Below are positions 8,764-16,094 of a DNA stretch of 45,333 nucleotides, piece after piece (positions within the stretch are counted from its first letter, which is position 1; the number at the start of each line of letters is the position of its first letter). The notes under the pieces were generated by a model, which saw only the letters and a list, made by a program, of their open reading frames with translations, had not been told where the DNA came from and searched no databases. The stretch lies in contig JARLIA010000010.1 in NCBI GenBank assembly GCA_031291955.1, positions 1-45,333 on the forward strand, read 5' to 3'. Source of the DNA: Minisyncoccota bacterium (lineage in GTDB: Bacteria; Patescibacteriota; Minisyncoccia; Moranbacterales; UBA2206). Both the position numbers and the translations under genes were made by a program.

Positions 8764-9537
8764 TTAAGCTTTATTTCCCACCACAACAGATCTTTCTTTC
8801 ATCAACAACCTTTGTTGAATAATAGTAAAAGCCGTCGAAATCAACCAATAAAGAGCTAGCCCAGCTGGGAATTGCACCCCAATAAAAAGCGTCATTAACG
8901 GACCAAGATATAACATTTGTTTGGACATAATTTGGGAAACATCTGAACCGGAGGTGTTTTTGTTAGTTGGTGCCATAGCCGGCATCAACATCTTTATTTG
9001 AAAATACTGAGCCGCCGCCGCCAAAACAACCAAGACCAGCTGCGGAATAACTCCAATAGTCAAATGACTCAGATTAAGTTTTCTGGAAAGATCAACTATT
9101 CCCAAAAAATACTGGTTTATCTGCCCAGGGTTGGCCACAAAAGAATACAATTCTTTTCCGTCAATCACCAACCCGGCCTTGGAAATATCAAAAAGCACCC
9201 GGTAGATGGCGATCAGAAAAACCAGCTGGAAAACGGTTGGTAAACATCCGGAAAAAGGATTGGCTTTGTTTTCTTTATAAAAATCCATCAGCGCCCGGCT
9301 TTGCTTCTCCTTATCTTTTTTGTATTTCTCTTGTATTTCCTTGATTTTTGGCTGAAGCTCCTGCATTTTCTTTTGGGCCTGGATCTGTTTTTTGGAAAGC
9401 GGCACCAATAGGAATTTAAGCAGCATTGTCACTAAGATTATAGCTAAGCCGAAATCATGATAGGGGATGATGCTATAAGCCAAAATCAAAAGATTATAAA
9501 GAGGCCGATATATAAACTCGCCGAATAAAAACCCCAT
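8764..9537 (-). CDS. yidC: YidC/Oxa1 membrane protein insertase
   Basis: 257 residues, the short form lacking the large periplasmic domain of proteobacterial YidC. The order of parts is a first helix (LYNLLILAYSII), an amphipathic charged cytoplasmic hairpin (KKQIQAQKKMQELQPKIKE), a helix with NPFSGCLPTVFQLVFLIAIY, and C-terminal helices ending in GLALYWLISTAFTIIQQ, the family signature. It inserts and folds membrane proteins with or without the Sec translocon. The gene lies in the conserved rpmH-rnpA-yidC-jag order. No lipoprotein Cys is present at the N-terminus. Confidence 0.92.
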   Translation of the reverse strand: MGFLFGEFIYRPLYNLLILAYSIIPYHDFGLAIILVTMLLKFLLVPLSKKQIQAQKKMQELQPKIKEIQEKYKKDKEKQSRALMDFYKENKANPFSGCLPTVFQLVFLIAIYRVLFDISKAGLVIDGKELYSFVANPGQINQYFLGIVDLSRKLNLSHLTIGVIPQLVLVVLAAAAQYFQIKMLMPAMAPTNKNTSGSDVSQIMSKQMLYLGPLMTLFIGVQFPAGLALYWLISTAFTIIQQRLLMKERSVVVGNKA

Positions 9538-9567
9538 AATAATGAAAATTACTTTCTAAATACTTAA

Positions 9568-9912
9568 TTATCTTTTCAACACGCCAGTTTTTTGAAGCAG
9601 TCCCAAAATCAGACTTTCCAGCTCTGCATAGCCCAGTTCGTCTTGCGTTTTTCTAACCACAACCACTACGTCAAAGCCGGGCTTTATCTTCTCTAAATTT
9701 AAACGAACAATTTCTCTTAATTGCCTCTTAATCCTGTTTCTTTGAACCGCTTTTTTGGAAAATTTGATTCCAACTGCAAACCCCAGACGAGTTTCCTCAC
9801 GTGTGTTGCGGGAAACCTTGGCCGCCAACAGCCCGAAAGAAAAAAATCTACCCAGGCGGTGAACGGTTTCAAAATCTTTCTTTTTGATAAGTCGATTTTT
9901 AGGGGGAAGCAT
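9568..9912 (-). CDS. rnpA: Ribonuclease P protein component
   Basis: 114 residues from the ATG at 9912 (MLPPKNRLIKKKDFETV), the usual beginning of RnpA; an ATG at 9924 would add four residues. The family features are all present: the basic N-terminus, FGLLAAKV, the RNR box as KKAVQRNRIKRQLREIVR, and a C-terminal DVVVVVRK strand. It assists the RNA subunit in cutting 5' leaders from tRNA precursors. It begins 15 bases after rpmH, in the standard order. The RNA subunit gene (rnpB) was not found in the window. Confidence 0.92.
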   Translation of the reverse strand: MLPPKNRLIKKKDFETVHRLGRFFSFGLLAAKVSRNTREETRLGFAVGIKFSKKAVQRNRIKRQLREIVRLNLEKIKPGFDVVVVVRKTQDELGYAELESLILGLLQKTGVLKR

Positions 9913-9927
9913 TTCAATGATCAATTT

Positions 9928-10065
9928 TTAGACCGTAGTTAGCTTTTTTCGCCCCTTTTGCCGTCGTCTTTTAATGACCGCCTGACCGGTTTTGGTGCTG
10001 TTTCTTTCAAGAAAACCATGCCTTCTTTTCCGGCGCTTGTTTTTTGGTTGATAGGTGACACTCAT
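9928..10065 (-). CDS. rpmH: Ribosomal protein bL34
   Basis: 45 codons reading [20 protein letters not shown] and ending GRKKLTTV. It is a highly basic peptide with the bL34 core (QPKNxxRKRxHGF). It is part of the large ribosomal subunit. It is placed by translation of the minus strand between rnpA and the divergent dnaA, its standard position next to the origin. A good sigma70-type promoter lies 40 bases upstream. Confidence 0.93.
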   Translation of the reverse strand: MSVTYQPKNKRRKRRHGFLERNSTKTGQAVIKRRRQKGRKKLTTV

Positions 10066-10106
10066 AGTGTTGGAAAAATTATCAATTTAACTTTTGACTA
10101 ATTAGA

Positions 10107-10135
10107 AGTGTACCAACTAAACAGCCAAAAGTCAA
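10107..10135 (-). promoter_or_regulatory. Promoter of rpmH operon
   Basis: On the minus strand TTGACT (10130-10135), a 17-base spacer, and TACACT (10107-10112). The predicted start near 10100 leaves a leader of about 35 bases before rpmH. Confidence 0.65.
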
Positions 10136-10237
10136 TGAGATTTGCCTTAATTTAATTTTTGTATAATATAGAAAATAGCTATACACATTTTATAAACACC
10201 TTTATCCACCTCTCCCTTAGACGCCGCGATGCTTCCA

Positions 10238-10246
10238 TGATATACT
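10238..10246 (+). promoter_or_regulatory. Extended -10 promoter of dnaA
   Basis: TGATATACT (TGn plus TATACT), with no good -35. The start would be near 10253, 40 bases before dnaA. A second candidate -10 (TATAAT, 10162-10167) lies further upstream, and a near-consensus DnaA box, TTATCCACC (10202-10210), sits between the two, consistent with autoregulation. Confidence 0.5.
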
Positions 10247-10292
10247 CTTTTCACACACTTTCTTTTTTTCACTAACAAACTAAGCCCATACC

Positions 10293-11678
10293 ATGACAAA
10301 TGAGGAGATTTGGCAAGCAGCTTTGGGGGAAATAGAGCTTTCAATCTCGAAGGCTAATTTTATTACTTGGTTTAAAAACACCTCCATTTTTTCCATAGAA
10401 AATAGCCGCGTCATCTTAAGCGTTCCTAATGGTTTTGCCAAAGAATGGTTGGAAAATAAATACAACCTCCACATCCTACGAGCTTTACGCAACATTCAAC
10501 CGGACGTGAAATCTATCTCATGCAACATCGCCACTAGTCGCGAACTTCCCACTGAACAATCCTTTAAACCTTCCCTTGATGCCGTCATTCCCCCACAAAA
10601 CACCTCCCCAACCTACCTAAACATCCCAAAACCAATCCCGCCCAGTCTGCAAAATAACCTTAACCCGCGTTATACTTTTGAAAATTTCGTTATTGGCGGA
10701 AGCAATGAGTTGGCTCGAGCAGCTTGTTTTGCTGTTTCGCAAAATATGGGCCGCATTTATAATCCTCTCTTCATTTATGGCGGGGTGGGCCTAGGTAAAA
10801 CCCACCTAATCCAATCCATTGGCAATGAAGCTATAAAAACCAACCCCCATCTTCAAATTAAATATATTGCCTCTGAAAGATTCACTAATGACTTAATTGA
10901 GTCCATTAAAAACCAGAAAATCAGCGAGTTTAAAGCTTATTACCAAAAAATAGACCTTCTCATTATTGATGATATTCAATTTATTTCCGGAAAAGAAAAA
11001 ACCCAGGAAGAATTTTTTCATATCTTCAATTATCTCTATCAATTAGACAAACAAATTGTTCTAACCAGCGACCGTCCACCAAAAGCCATTGAGATCTTAG
11101 AAGCAAGACTCAAATCCCGCTTTGAGGGTGGGATGATTGCGGATGTTTCCCAGCCGGATTTTGAAACTCGGATCGCTATTCTTAAAAGAAAAGCGGTTAC
11201 CCAAAAATTAGATATATCCCCCGAGGCTTTAGAGTTTATCGCGCAAAATATTAAAAATAACATCCGAGAGCTTGAAGGAGCCTTAAATCGCGTATTAGTT
11301 AGCGCCCAACTTACTAAAAATGTAGTGGACCTAACTTACACAAAAAAAATCTTATCTGATATCATTTCCAGCAGCCGCCGAAAAGGCATTACCCATAATC
11401 ACATTCTCAAGGCGGTTTCTGATTTTTATGAAATAAACCCTCAGGATCTAATCGCTAAAAACAGAAAACGTGAGGTGGTAAGGCCCCGCCAAATCGCCAT
11501 GTACCTAATGCGCAGTGAATTACAATATTCTTATCCTGGTATTGGAGAAAAACTTGGAAAACGTGATCACACAACCGCTATCCATGCTTATGAAAAAATC
11601 GCCAACGCCCTAAAGTCAGATGAGAAACTCATAGAAGAAATCAATAACCTACGCGATCAACTCTACCTCCTAGGATAA
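10293..11678 (+). CDS. dnaA: Chromosomal replication initiator DnaA
   Basis: 461 residues with all four domains. Domain I is at the N-terminus (IWQAALGEIELSISKANFITW), followed by a variable linker. The AAA+ domain has NPLFIYGGVGLGKTHLIQSI (Walker A), IDLLIIDDIQFISGKEKTQ (Walker B) and ARLKSRFEGGMIADVSQPD (sensor/box VII). The C-terminal DNA-binding domain has the DnaA signature KRDHTTAIHAYEKI. It binds DnaA boxes at oriC and melts the origin. The start ATG has no obvious Shine-Dalgarno. It is divergent from rpmH and 278 bases before dnaN, the standard origin layout. Confidence 0.97.
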   Translation: MTNEEIWQAALGEIELSISKANFITWFKNTSIFSIENSRVILSVPNGFAKEWLENKYNLHILRALRNIQPDVKSISCNIATSRELPTEQSFKPSLDAVIPPQNTSPTYLNIPKPIPPSLQNNLNPRYTFENFVIGGSNELARAACFAVSQNMGRIYNPLFIYGGVGLGKTHLIQSIGNEAIKTNPHLQIKYIASERFTNDLIESIKNQKISEFKAYYQKIDLLIIDDIQFISGKEKTQEEFFHIFNYLYQLDKQIVLTSDRPPKAIEILEARLKSRFEGGMIADVSQPDFETRIAILKRKAVTQKLDISPEALEFIAQNIKNNIRELEGALNRVLVSAQLTKNVVDLTYTKKILSDIISSSRRKGITHNHILKAVSDFYEINPQDLIAKNRKREVVRPRQIAMYLMRSELQYSYPGIGEKLGKRDHTTAIHAYEKIANALKSDEKLIEEINNLRDQLYLLG

Positions 11679-11956
11679 CAAAACACAGGATAAAGTGTGG
11701 ATAAAACCACAATAACCCCTTCATCATCCCTGTGAATAACCCCCACCAAACTCCCTCTCTTGCTATGCATAACTTAAAACATAATTATTTCCTACCCACA
11801 TACACCCTCAAATCATTATCCTTAAAAACATACTTATCCAGACCTTATTAACAACTTTATTACTTAATTTAAAGCAAATATCTCCCTTATCCCCAACTTT
11901 CACCATTCTTAATAATAAATAGTAATTTATTTTAATTAATTAAACTATTAATACTT
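11679..11956. other. Probable oriC between dnaA and dnaN
   Basis: A 278-base, AT-rich, gene-free spacer. Two sites match the DnaA box consensus TTATNCACA on the minus strand: TGTGGATAA (11696-11704) and TGTGAATAA (11731-11739). Two weaker plus-strand sites are TTATCCAGA (11834-11842) and TTATCCCCA (11887-11895). The last ~60 bases before dnaN are almost pure A/T, a candidate unwinding element. Genes to the left of 10065 run leftward and the genes immediately to the right run rightward, as expected of diverging forks. Confidence 0.7.
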
Positions 11957-13117
11957 ATGAAACTTATTTGCACTCAAGAAAATTTCAAACACGCTATTCA
12001 TAATTGTGAACGAATGGTTTCTAAAAGAAACACTCTTCCAATTTTAAATAACATTCTTCTTGAAACAGAAAAAGGGGGATTAAAAATTTCCGCTACCAAT
12101 TTAGAAGTGGGGGTTTCTACTAAAATTGGAGCCAAGATAGAAAAAGAGGGAAAAATCACAATACCAGCTAAATTAATTGGTAGCTTTTCAGCGAATTTGG
12201 GTAATAATGAAGAAAATGTTATTTTAGAAATGATTGAGGATAAATTAAAAATAAAAAGTGGCGCCAATAAAGCGATTATAAAAGGAATGTCAGCTAATGA
12301 TTTCCCTTTAATTCCCTCTAAAAGCACAAAATTTCTCCTAGAGTTACCTAGTTTGGAAATAAAAAATGTCTTAATGAAGGTATTACCCGCCGCCGCGCTT
12401 AATGAGGCGCGTCAGGAATTAACTGGAGTTAATTTGTTTTTAGGTGAGGGTGAGTTGGCTTTTGCTTCCACGGATAGTTTTCGGTTGGCGGAATGTAAAT
12501 TGAAAATAAGTGATGATCAAATTGATTTGGAACAATATAAAATATTATCAGAAAAAAAGGATAGCTTTATTATTCCCTCTAGCACTTTAATTGAGCTTAA
12601 TCGGATAATAGCTGGTGATAATCCAGGGAAAATTAAGATTGCTATTGAAGACGGGCAGATTTTTTTTGAAATAGATGGCACAAAATTAGTTTCACGTCTC
12701 ATTAATGGAAAATATCCGGATTATAGGCATATTATGCCAGAAAGCTACAAAACCCGCATCGTAGGGGAAAAAACCCTGCTTCAGGGAGCGGTAAAAATGG
12801 CAAGTATTTTTTCTCCCGGTGCTTCTGGAGAAATTACGCTTAAAATTGATTCTCCGGCGAAAAAAACCTTTGTGCTGTCTTCCAGTGCTGAGGCGGGAGA
12901 AAACTCAACTGAACTTAATTTTGACATCACTGGGCCATCTCAGGAGGTGGTTTTTAATGCGAAATATCTTTTGGATGGTATTAATATTGCCGCTTCTTCC
13001 CAAGTGGCGGTACTTCTAAATAGTGAATCTACACCAGCAGCCGTAAAAGAGATTGATGGAAAAAACGGGGAAGTATTGGAAAATTTCACTTATATTGTAA
13101 TGCCGATCAAAAACTAA
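11957..13117 (+). CDS. dnaN: DNA polymerase III beta sliding clamp
   Basis: 386 residues, standard for a three-domain DnaN. MKLICTQENFKHAIHNCERM opens the protein, ERMVSKRNTLPILNNILLE is the domain I signature, and the C-terminus ends FTYIVMPIKN, the family's usual closing strand (Y-I-x-MP-x). It forms the ring that tethers polymerase III to DNA. The surrounding DNA is distinctly AT-rich, like dnaA. The next gene starts 5 bases after the stop. Confidence 0.96.
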   Translation: MKLICTQENFKHAIHNCERMVSKRNTLPILNNILLETEKGGLKISATNLEVGVSTKIGAKIEKEGKITIPAKLIGSFSANLGNNEENVILEMIEDKLKIKSGANKAIIKGMSANDFPLIPSKSTKFLLELPSLEIKNVLMKVLPAAALNEARQELTGVNLFLGEGELAFASTDSFRLAECKLKISDDQIDLEQYKILSEKKDSFIIPSSTLIELNRIIAGDNPGKIKIAIEDGQIFFEIDGTKLVSRLINGKYPDYRHIMPESYKTRIVGEKTLLQGAVKMASIFSPGASGEITLKIDSPAKKTFVLSSSAEAGENSTELNFDITGPSQEVVFNAKYLLDGINIAASSQVAVLLNSESTPAAVKEIDGKNGEVLENFTYIVMPIKN

Positions 13118-13122
13118 ATCAT

Positions 13123-14049
13123 ATGGAGAGTATTTACGATTTAATTATTATTGGTGCTGGTCCAGCGGGGTTGGCGGCTTCAATTTACGCTTCACGTTAT
13201 GGGATTAATCACATGGTTATTGGCCGGATTTTGGGTGGGCAAATTTCTGAAACGCACAACATTGATAATTATCCGGGCTTAGAGGAGGTGTCTGGTTTTG
13301 AGTTTTCTCAAAAGTGGAGTAATCATGTTAAAAAATATGGCGCCGAAATTCTACCCCATTTGGTAGAGAATATTGAGCAAGAAAATGACTTATTTAAGCT
13401 AAAGATTGATAATAAAAGAGAAGTGAAAGCCCAAACTGTTCTTTTAGCGCTGGGGGCCAAGCGGCGGGAATTGGGCATTGAGCGGGAAATGGAATTTATG
13501 GGGAAGGGGGTTTCATATTGCGCCACTTGTGATGGATTTTTCTATAAAGAAAAAACGGTGGCAGTGATTGGTGGGGCCGACAGTGCGGTTTCTTCGGCCG
13601 TATATTTAAGCGATATTTGCGAAAAAGTATATCTCATCTACCGCAAAAGCGAATTGCGGTGCGAACTGTTCTGGACGAAAAAAGCCAAAAATAATTCAAA
13701 AATAGAAATTCTTTACGACACCCGGCCCATCTGCGTTTTGGGTGAGAAAAAAGTCGCCGGCCTTGCGATTGAAAATATTCCTACCATGAAAACCAGCGAT
13801 TTGGAACTCGACGGGATTTTTGTGGAGATCGGCTCAATCCCCAATACTGATTTGGCCAAAAAATTGGGAGTGGAAACGGATGAAGGCGGCTATATAAAAA
13901 TCAACCCGGACTCCTCTACTAATATTCCCGGCATCTTCGCGGCCGGCGACGCGACCACCGGCTCTGACAAATTCTGCCAGGTCATCACCGCCGCTTCCGA
14001 AGGGGCGATCGCGACCCGGAGTATTTTCAATTGGCTGAAAAAGAACTAA
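13123..14049 (+). CDS. trxB: Thioredoxin reductase-like FAD/NAD(P) oxidoreductase
   Basis: 308 residues. The N-terminal FAD site is LIIIGAGPAGLAASIYASRYG. The redox-active pair is SYCATCDG, matching the CATC of thioredoxin reductases. The NADPH site is VIGGADSAVSSAVYL, with Ala where GGGDSA is usual. The C-terminal FAD motif is GIFAAGDATTGSDKFCQVITA. It would use NAD(P)H to reduce thioredoxin or a related small redox protein. No thioredoxin gene lies nearby. The coding sequence becomes more GC-rich toward its 3' end than dnaN. Confidence 0.85.
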   Translation: MESIYDLIIIGAGPAGLAASIYASRYGINHMVIGRILGGQISETHNIDNYPGLEEVSGFEFSQKWSNHVKKYGAEILPHLVENIEQENDLFKLKIDNKREVKAQTVLLALGAKRRELGIEREMEFMGKGVSYCATCDGFFYKEKTVAVIGGADSAVSSAVYLSDICEKVYLIYRKSELRCELFWTKKAKNNSKIEILYDTRPICVLGEKKVAGLAIENIPTMKTSDLELDGIFVEIGSIPNTDLAKKLGVETDEGGYIKINPDSSTNIPGIFAAGDATTGSDKFCQVITAASEGAIATRSIFNWLKKN

Positions 14050-14052
14050 AAC

Positions 14053-14814
14053 TCAAGCCGACCAATAATCATCCGCATTTTCCTTGCTAGAAGTTGTGCC
14101 GCGCCAAGCCAACTCAAAAAGAAAGCGCATATTTTTGGCAATCTCATTACTTTCTACAATCAGCCCTAAGGATTCCTGAAAACTCATAAAAGTCAATTTG
14201 TTGCCGTAAATATTCATCTCAATGGAAAAAGGAAATTCTTCCTTACTGACTAGTCGCGTCTCTTTTAGATCTTTTTGATCTGATTTTTTATACTCTTTTA
14301 TTTCTTCCGTATCCGGTCCGATCGCCCGGACGGTGATTTTAGCTTTGACCCTTTTGTTTTTATATTCGTCGGCAAAGTCCGCTCCCAGTTTGGCGATTAT
14401 ATTTTCTGTCACGAAGGCGACTAATTCACCCTCGTATTTCAAGGTGTCGCGGTAAACTTCTTTGATGCCTTCCGGTCCTTCAAAGTAGCGGATGACCGGT
14501 TTGGTGCCGGCGGTGTTGAGGAGTGATTTCAGCGCCGGCATCAACTCCTTCAGTTTTTCTTTCTTTTCGTCTAATACTTTTTCCAGATTGGATGGATCAG
14601 CCGCTAAAAATAATCTCTTCTTACCTTTTCGGGTTTGGGAAACCAAGTTCTTTTTCTCCAGTTCGAGCAACACATCATAGACAGTTGTTCTTAAAATGCC
14701 GGTCTTTTTGGCGAGAGTTATCACCGGGCTGGCTCCCAACTCTAAAAGCGCCAGGTAAATGCCAGCTTGTTTCTCATTGAGGCCGAACTGGGTCAATTGT
14801 TGGGATATATCCAT
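14053..14814 (-). CDS. TrmB-family transcriptional regulator
   Basis: 253 residues from the ATG at 14814 (MDISQQLTQFGLNEKQAGIY); a longer frame to 14883 would overlap its own promoter. A winged helix-turn-helix follows (YLALLELGASPVITLAKKTG, then TTVYDVLLELEKKNLV). After a short coiled segment (LEKVLDEKKEKLKELMPAL) comes the TrmB C-terminal sensor region, related to phospholipase-D-like folds (PVIRYFEGPEGIKEVY). TrmB proteins respond to sugars or other small molecules in archaea and are frequent single-copy regulators in CPR. The target is not evident; it is convergent with trxB and divergent from the hairpin-rich transcript, so that promoter is a candidate target. Confidence 0.8.
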   Translation of the reverse strand: MDISQQLTQFGLNEKQAGIYLALLELGASPVITLAKKTGILRTTVYDVLLELEKKNLVSQTRKGKKRLFLAADPSNLEKVLDEKKEKLKELMPALKSLLNTAGTKPVIRYFEGPEGIKEVYRDTLKYEGELVAFVTENIIAKLGADFADEYKNKRVKAKITVRAIGPDTEEIKEYKKSDQKDLKETRLVSKEEFPFSIEMNIYGNKLTFMSFQESLGLIVESNEIAKNMRFLFELAWRGTTSSKENADDYWSA

Positions 14815-14844
14815 AAAATGTCGAAATAATAAGTCAACATTTAC

Positions 14845-14873
14845 AGTATAGCAAATAAGCCATATTTTGTCAA
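14845..14873 (-). promoter_or_regulatory. Promoter of the TrmB-type regulator
   Basis: Minus strand TTGACA (14868-14873), a 17-base spacer, TATACT (14845-14850). Near-perfect consensus; the predicted leader is about 24 bases with no Shine-Dalgarno. Confidence 0.8.
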
Positions 14874-14931
14874 TATAAAGCAAAAAAGGGCTTATAGGCG
14901 TGAGATATTTTTCGACGAAAGTCCAAACAAA

Positions 14932-14960
14932 TTGACATTTAGTGGGTTAGGTGCTATAAT
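14932..14960 (+). promoter_or_regulatory. Perfect sigma70-type promoter of the structured-RNA locus
   Basis: TTGACA (14932-14937), exactly 17 bases, TATAAT (14955-14960). Both hexamers are fully consensus, the best promoter in the window. It fires to the right into a region with no ordinary gene at its start, so the product is probably a highly expressed RNA. Confidence 0.85.
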
Positions 14961-15110
14961 AACCCGTTACGATGAGACAACGAGAAGAGAGAGCAAGCGT
15001 AACCAACGCACCTTACATATAAATAGTGTCCCTACCGCCCAAAGGCGGAAAAGACCTATAAATGGCACTAGAAACAGAAAGCATACGAAAATCCTTTGTA
15101 GAGAAGAGAA

Positions 15111-15136
15111 CCCGCCTTCGCCAAGGCTACGGCGGG
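15111..15136. repeat. CPR-type GC-rich hairpin repeat
   Basis: CCCGCC (15111-15116) pairs with GGCGGG (15131-15136), with GCCTT/AAGGC nested inside. This 'CCCGCCTTCGCC...GGCTACGGCGGG' form is a familiar interspersed element in CPR genomes. Here it sits inside the candidate RNA as one of its stems. Confidence 0.6.
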
Positions 15137-15277
15137 CAAAGAAAGATAGCCAAAGGATCTGACACAATTCTGTTTCTCCTCCGGACGAGCCATCGCCGGA
15201 GTAGAAAGTGGTCCTTGTTCCGAAGTAATTCGGAACAGGAGCAGGCTTTCTAAAAGTCTAGGGAAGAGAGGCAAATA

Positions 15278-15353
15278 TGTCAGTGAGCCATCAGCATTGA
15301 TTGGTGTAAAAACTCTCTCTTCTCTTCAATCAATATCGCTCACTGGCATTTTT
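15278..15353 (+). terminator. Terminator-like long hairpin ending the first RNA
   Basis: TGTCAGTGAGC (15278-15288) pairs with GCTCACTGGCA (15338-15348, one G-U). ATTGATTG (15296-15303) pairs with CAATCAAT (15327-15334). TTTTT follows directly. Its 23-base loop holds the sequence complementary to the RNA's 5' end. Confidence 0.6.
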
Positions 15354-15375
15354 GTGGACAGTTCCTTAAGAAAAA

Positions 15376-15500
15376 ATAGCGATTGGCATTTTGAAAATAT
15401 GAAACAATGTTTTTGAAATGCCGATCGTTATCACAAGATCGGAACCCGGCGACACAGCCAACGCCGGGGGAAGCCAAAGAAGAAAGGAGGTGAAACTTCT
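15376..15500 (+). promoter_or_regulatory. Structured leader of the Csx3-like gene
   Basis: A 16-bp hairpin (15376-15391 with 15416-15431, two G-U pairs) is followed by CCCGGCG/CGCCGGG (15445-15468). CCGATC (15421-15426) can instead pair with GATCGG (15437-15442), so the first hairpin has an alternative partner. The ribosome site AGGAGG (15485-15490) lies in the 13-base loop of AGAAG/CTTCT (15478-15500), ending directly at the ATG. This looks like a leader in which translation could be switched. No riboswitch class is recognised. Confidence 0.45.
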
Positions 15501-15790
15501 ATGGCACAGACCATTAATCTTGGTCTTGATAACCCCGAACTGTATCGGGGTTGCGAGATCGAGAAGGTGGCCGGGAGAGCCAACCTCACCACTTCGGTGG
15601 TTTCGGCGATTGAAATCGTCGGCGAGAATATCGCCGCGATGGCAATATCGACCCGGAAGAGGTGACACTCACCGGTCCGATGGCCGTGTGGAGCTACCTC
15701 GTGGTGTTCCATGCCGTCGTGCATAAGACACGCAAAGTGTTTTATGACGATGGGCGTGAAAACCGCGTGCTGGTGGCCGCCCACGGCTAA
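15501..15790 (+). pseudogene. Csx3-like small protein, interrupted by a -1 frameshift
   Basis: The frame starting at ATG 15501, 10 bases after AGGAGG, reads MAQTINLGLDNPELYRGCEI... and stops at 15665 after 54 codons. The -1 frame then reads NIDPEEVTLTGPMAVWSYLV, then VFHAVV, VFYDDGR and VLVAAHG, stopping at 15790. Adding one G to the GG at 15641-15642 joins the two into a 96-residue protein. The pattern IDP-x(4,6)-TGPMAVWSYL...VFYDDGR...VLVAAH resembles the core of Csx3 (CRISPR ring-nuclease family: GPIWLYAYL...VAVYDPR...VVVxSH), also ~100 residues. The homology is inferred from motif order. No cas gene or CRISPR array is present. The break may be an assembly error, a true mutation or programmed. 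Hairpins at 15531-15552, 15588-15601, 15621-15635 and 15722-15746 lie inside it. Confidence 0.5.
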
Positions 15791-15792
15791 AG

Positions 15793-15889
15793 GGATTGCC
15801 AAGCAATCCTGCATGCCGACTCTTTTGCTGTGAAGAGTCGGTGAGTTCAACCACTAAATTGGGGTCAACACCACACGACCCCTTCTTTT
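15793..15889 (+). terminator. Hairpin series after the Csx3-like gene, terminator-like end
   Basis: GGATTGC/GCAATCC (15793-15809), CCGACTCTT/AAGAGTCGG (15816-15841), then GGGGTC (15861-15866) with GACCCC (15877-15882) followed by TTCTTTTC. The last is a plausible weak intrinsic terminator. The hairpins continue immediately beyond it. Confidence 0.4.
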
Positions 15890-16094
15890 CTCAAACCTTA
15901 ATTTATTTAAGGTTTGAGATGAAGAAGTTTGTTCTTTGAAAAATTATTCCAGCTGTTCCGCGCGAGAATGTAACAAAGTTATATTTTTACGCGGAACAGC
16001 TGGAAAACTTTCCTGATTCGCAGAAGTCGCCCCTGAATCGGAAAGGTTGGAAAAAATTTTGCGCCCAGGGCGAGGGCGTGAGAGGAGGTGCCCC
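15890..16094 (+). ncRNA. Hairpin-rich spacer/leader of the small Cys/Arg-rich ORF
   Basis: CTCAAACCTTAA (15890-15901) pairs perfectly with 15907-15918. A 16-bp perfect stem, TTCCAGCTGTTCCGCG (15947-15962) with 15990-16005, encloses a small TAAC/GTTA stem. CTTTCC-GATTC pairs with GAATCGGAAAG (16008-16019, 16035-16045). GCGCCC pairs with GGGCGT (16061-16079). AGGAGG (16083-16088) then leads to the ATG at 16095. There is no ORF of note and no clear promoter, so it is probably part of a longer transcript. Confidence 0.45.

Larger units (their letters stand above)
14967..15354 (+). ncRNA. Candidate structured non-coding RNA (unknown family)
   Basis: About 388 bases between a perfect promoter and a terminator-like hairpin, with no convincing ORF. 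Visible helices: GTTACG/CGTAAC (14966-14971 with 14998-15003); CCGCC/GGCGG (15035-15048); GAAACAGAA with TTCTGTTTC (15071-15079, 15168-15176) enclosing ATCCTTTG with CAAAGGAT (15091-15098, 15151-15158) and the CCCGCC/GGCGGG hairpin; CTCCGG/CCGGAG (15179-15201); GAAAG/CTTTC (15204, 15246) enclosing a 9-bp stem with a GTAA loop (15216-15237). GAGAAGAGAGAG (14982-14993) is complementary over 12 bases to 15313-15324, in the loop of the 3' hairpin. It lacks the conserved RNase P RNA core (GGAAAGUC, ACAGAANNNNGCUUA) and tmRNA ends, so I do not assign a family. Confidence 0.6.

Noticed and set aside
14967-15354. RNase P RNA or tmRNA
   Set aside because: Size and promoter fit, but I could not find the conserved P4 segments of RNase P RNA, nor tRNA-like ends, a tag frame or a CCA end for tmRNA.
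15501-15790. CRISPR-Cas locus
   Set aside because: Only a Csx3-like motif is present; there are no spaced direct repeats, no cas1/cas2 and no type III effector genes anywhere in the window.
15366-15850. Minus-strand ORFs of 100-139 codons across the hairpin region
   Set aside because: No start context or family signal; they are reverse-strand shadows of GC-rich paired sequence.
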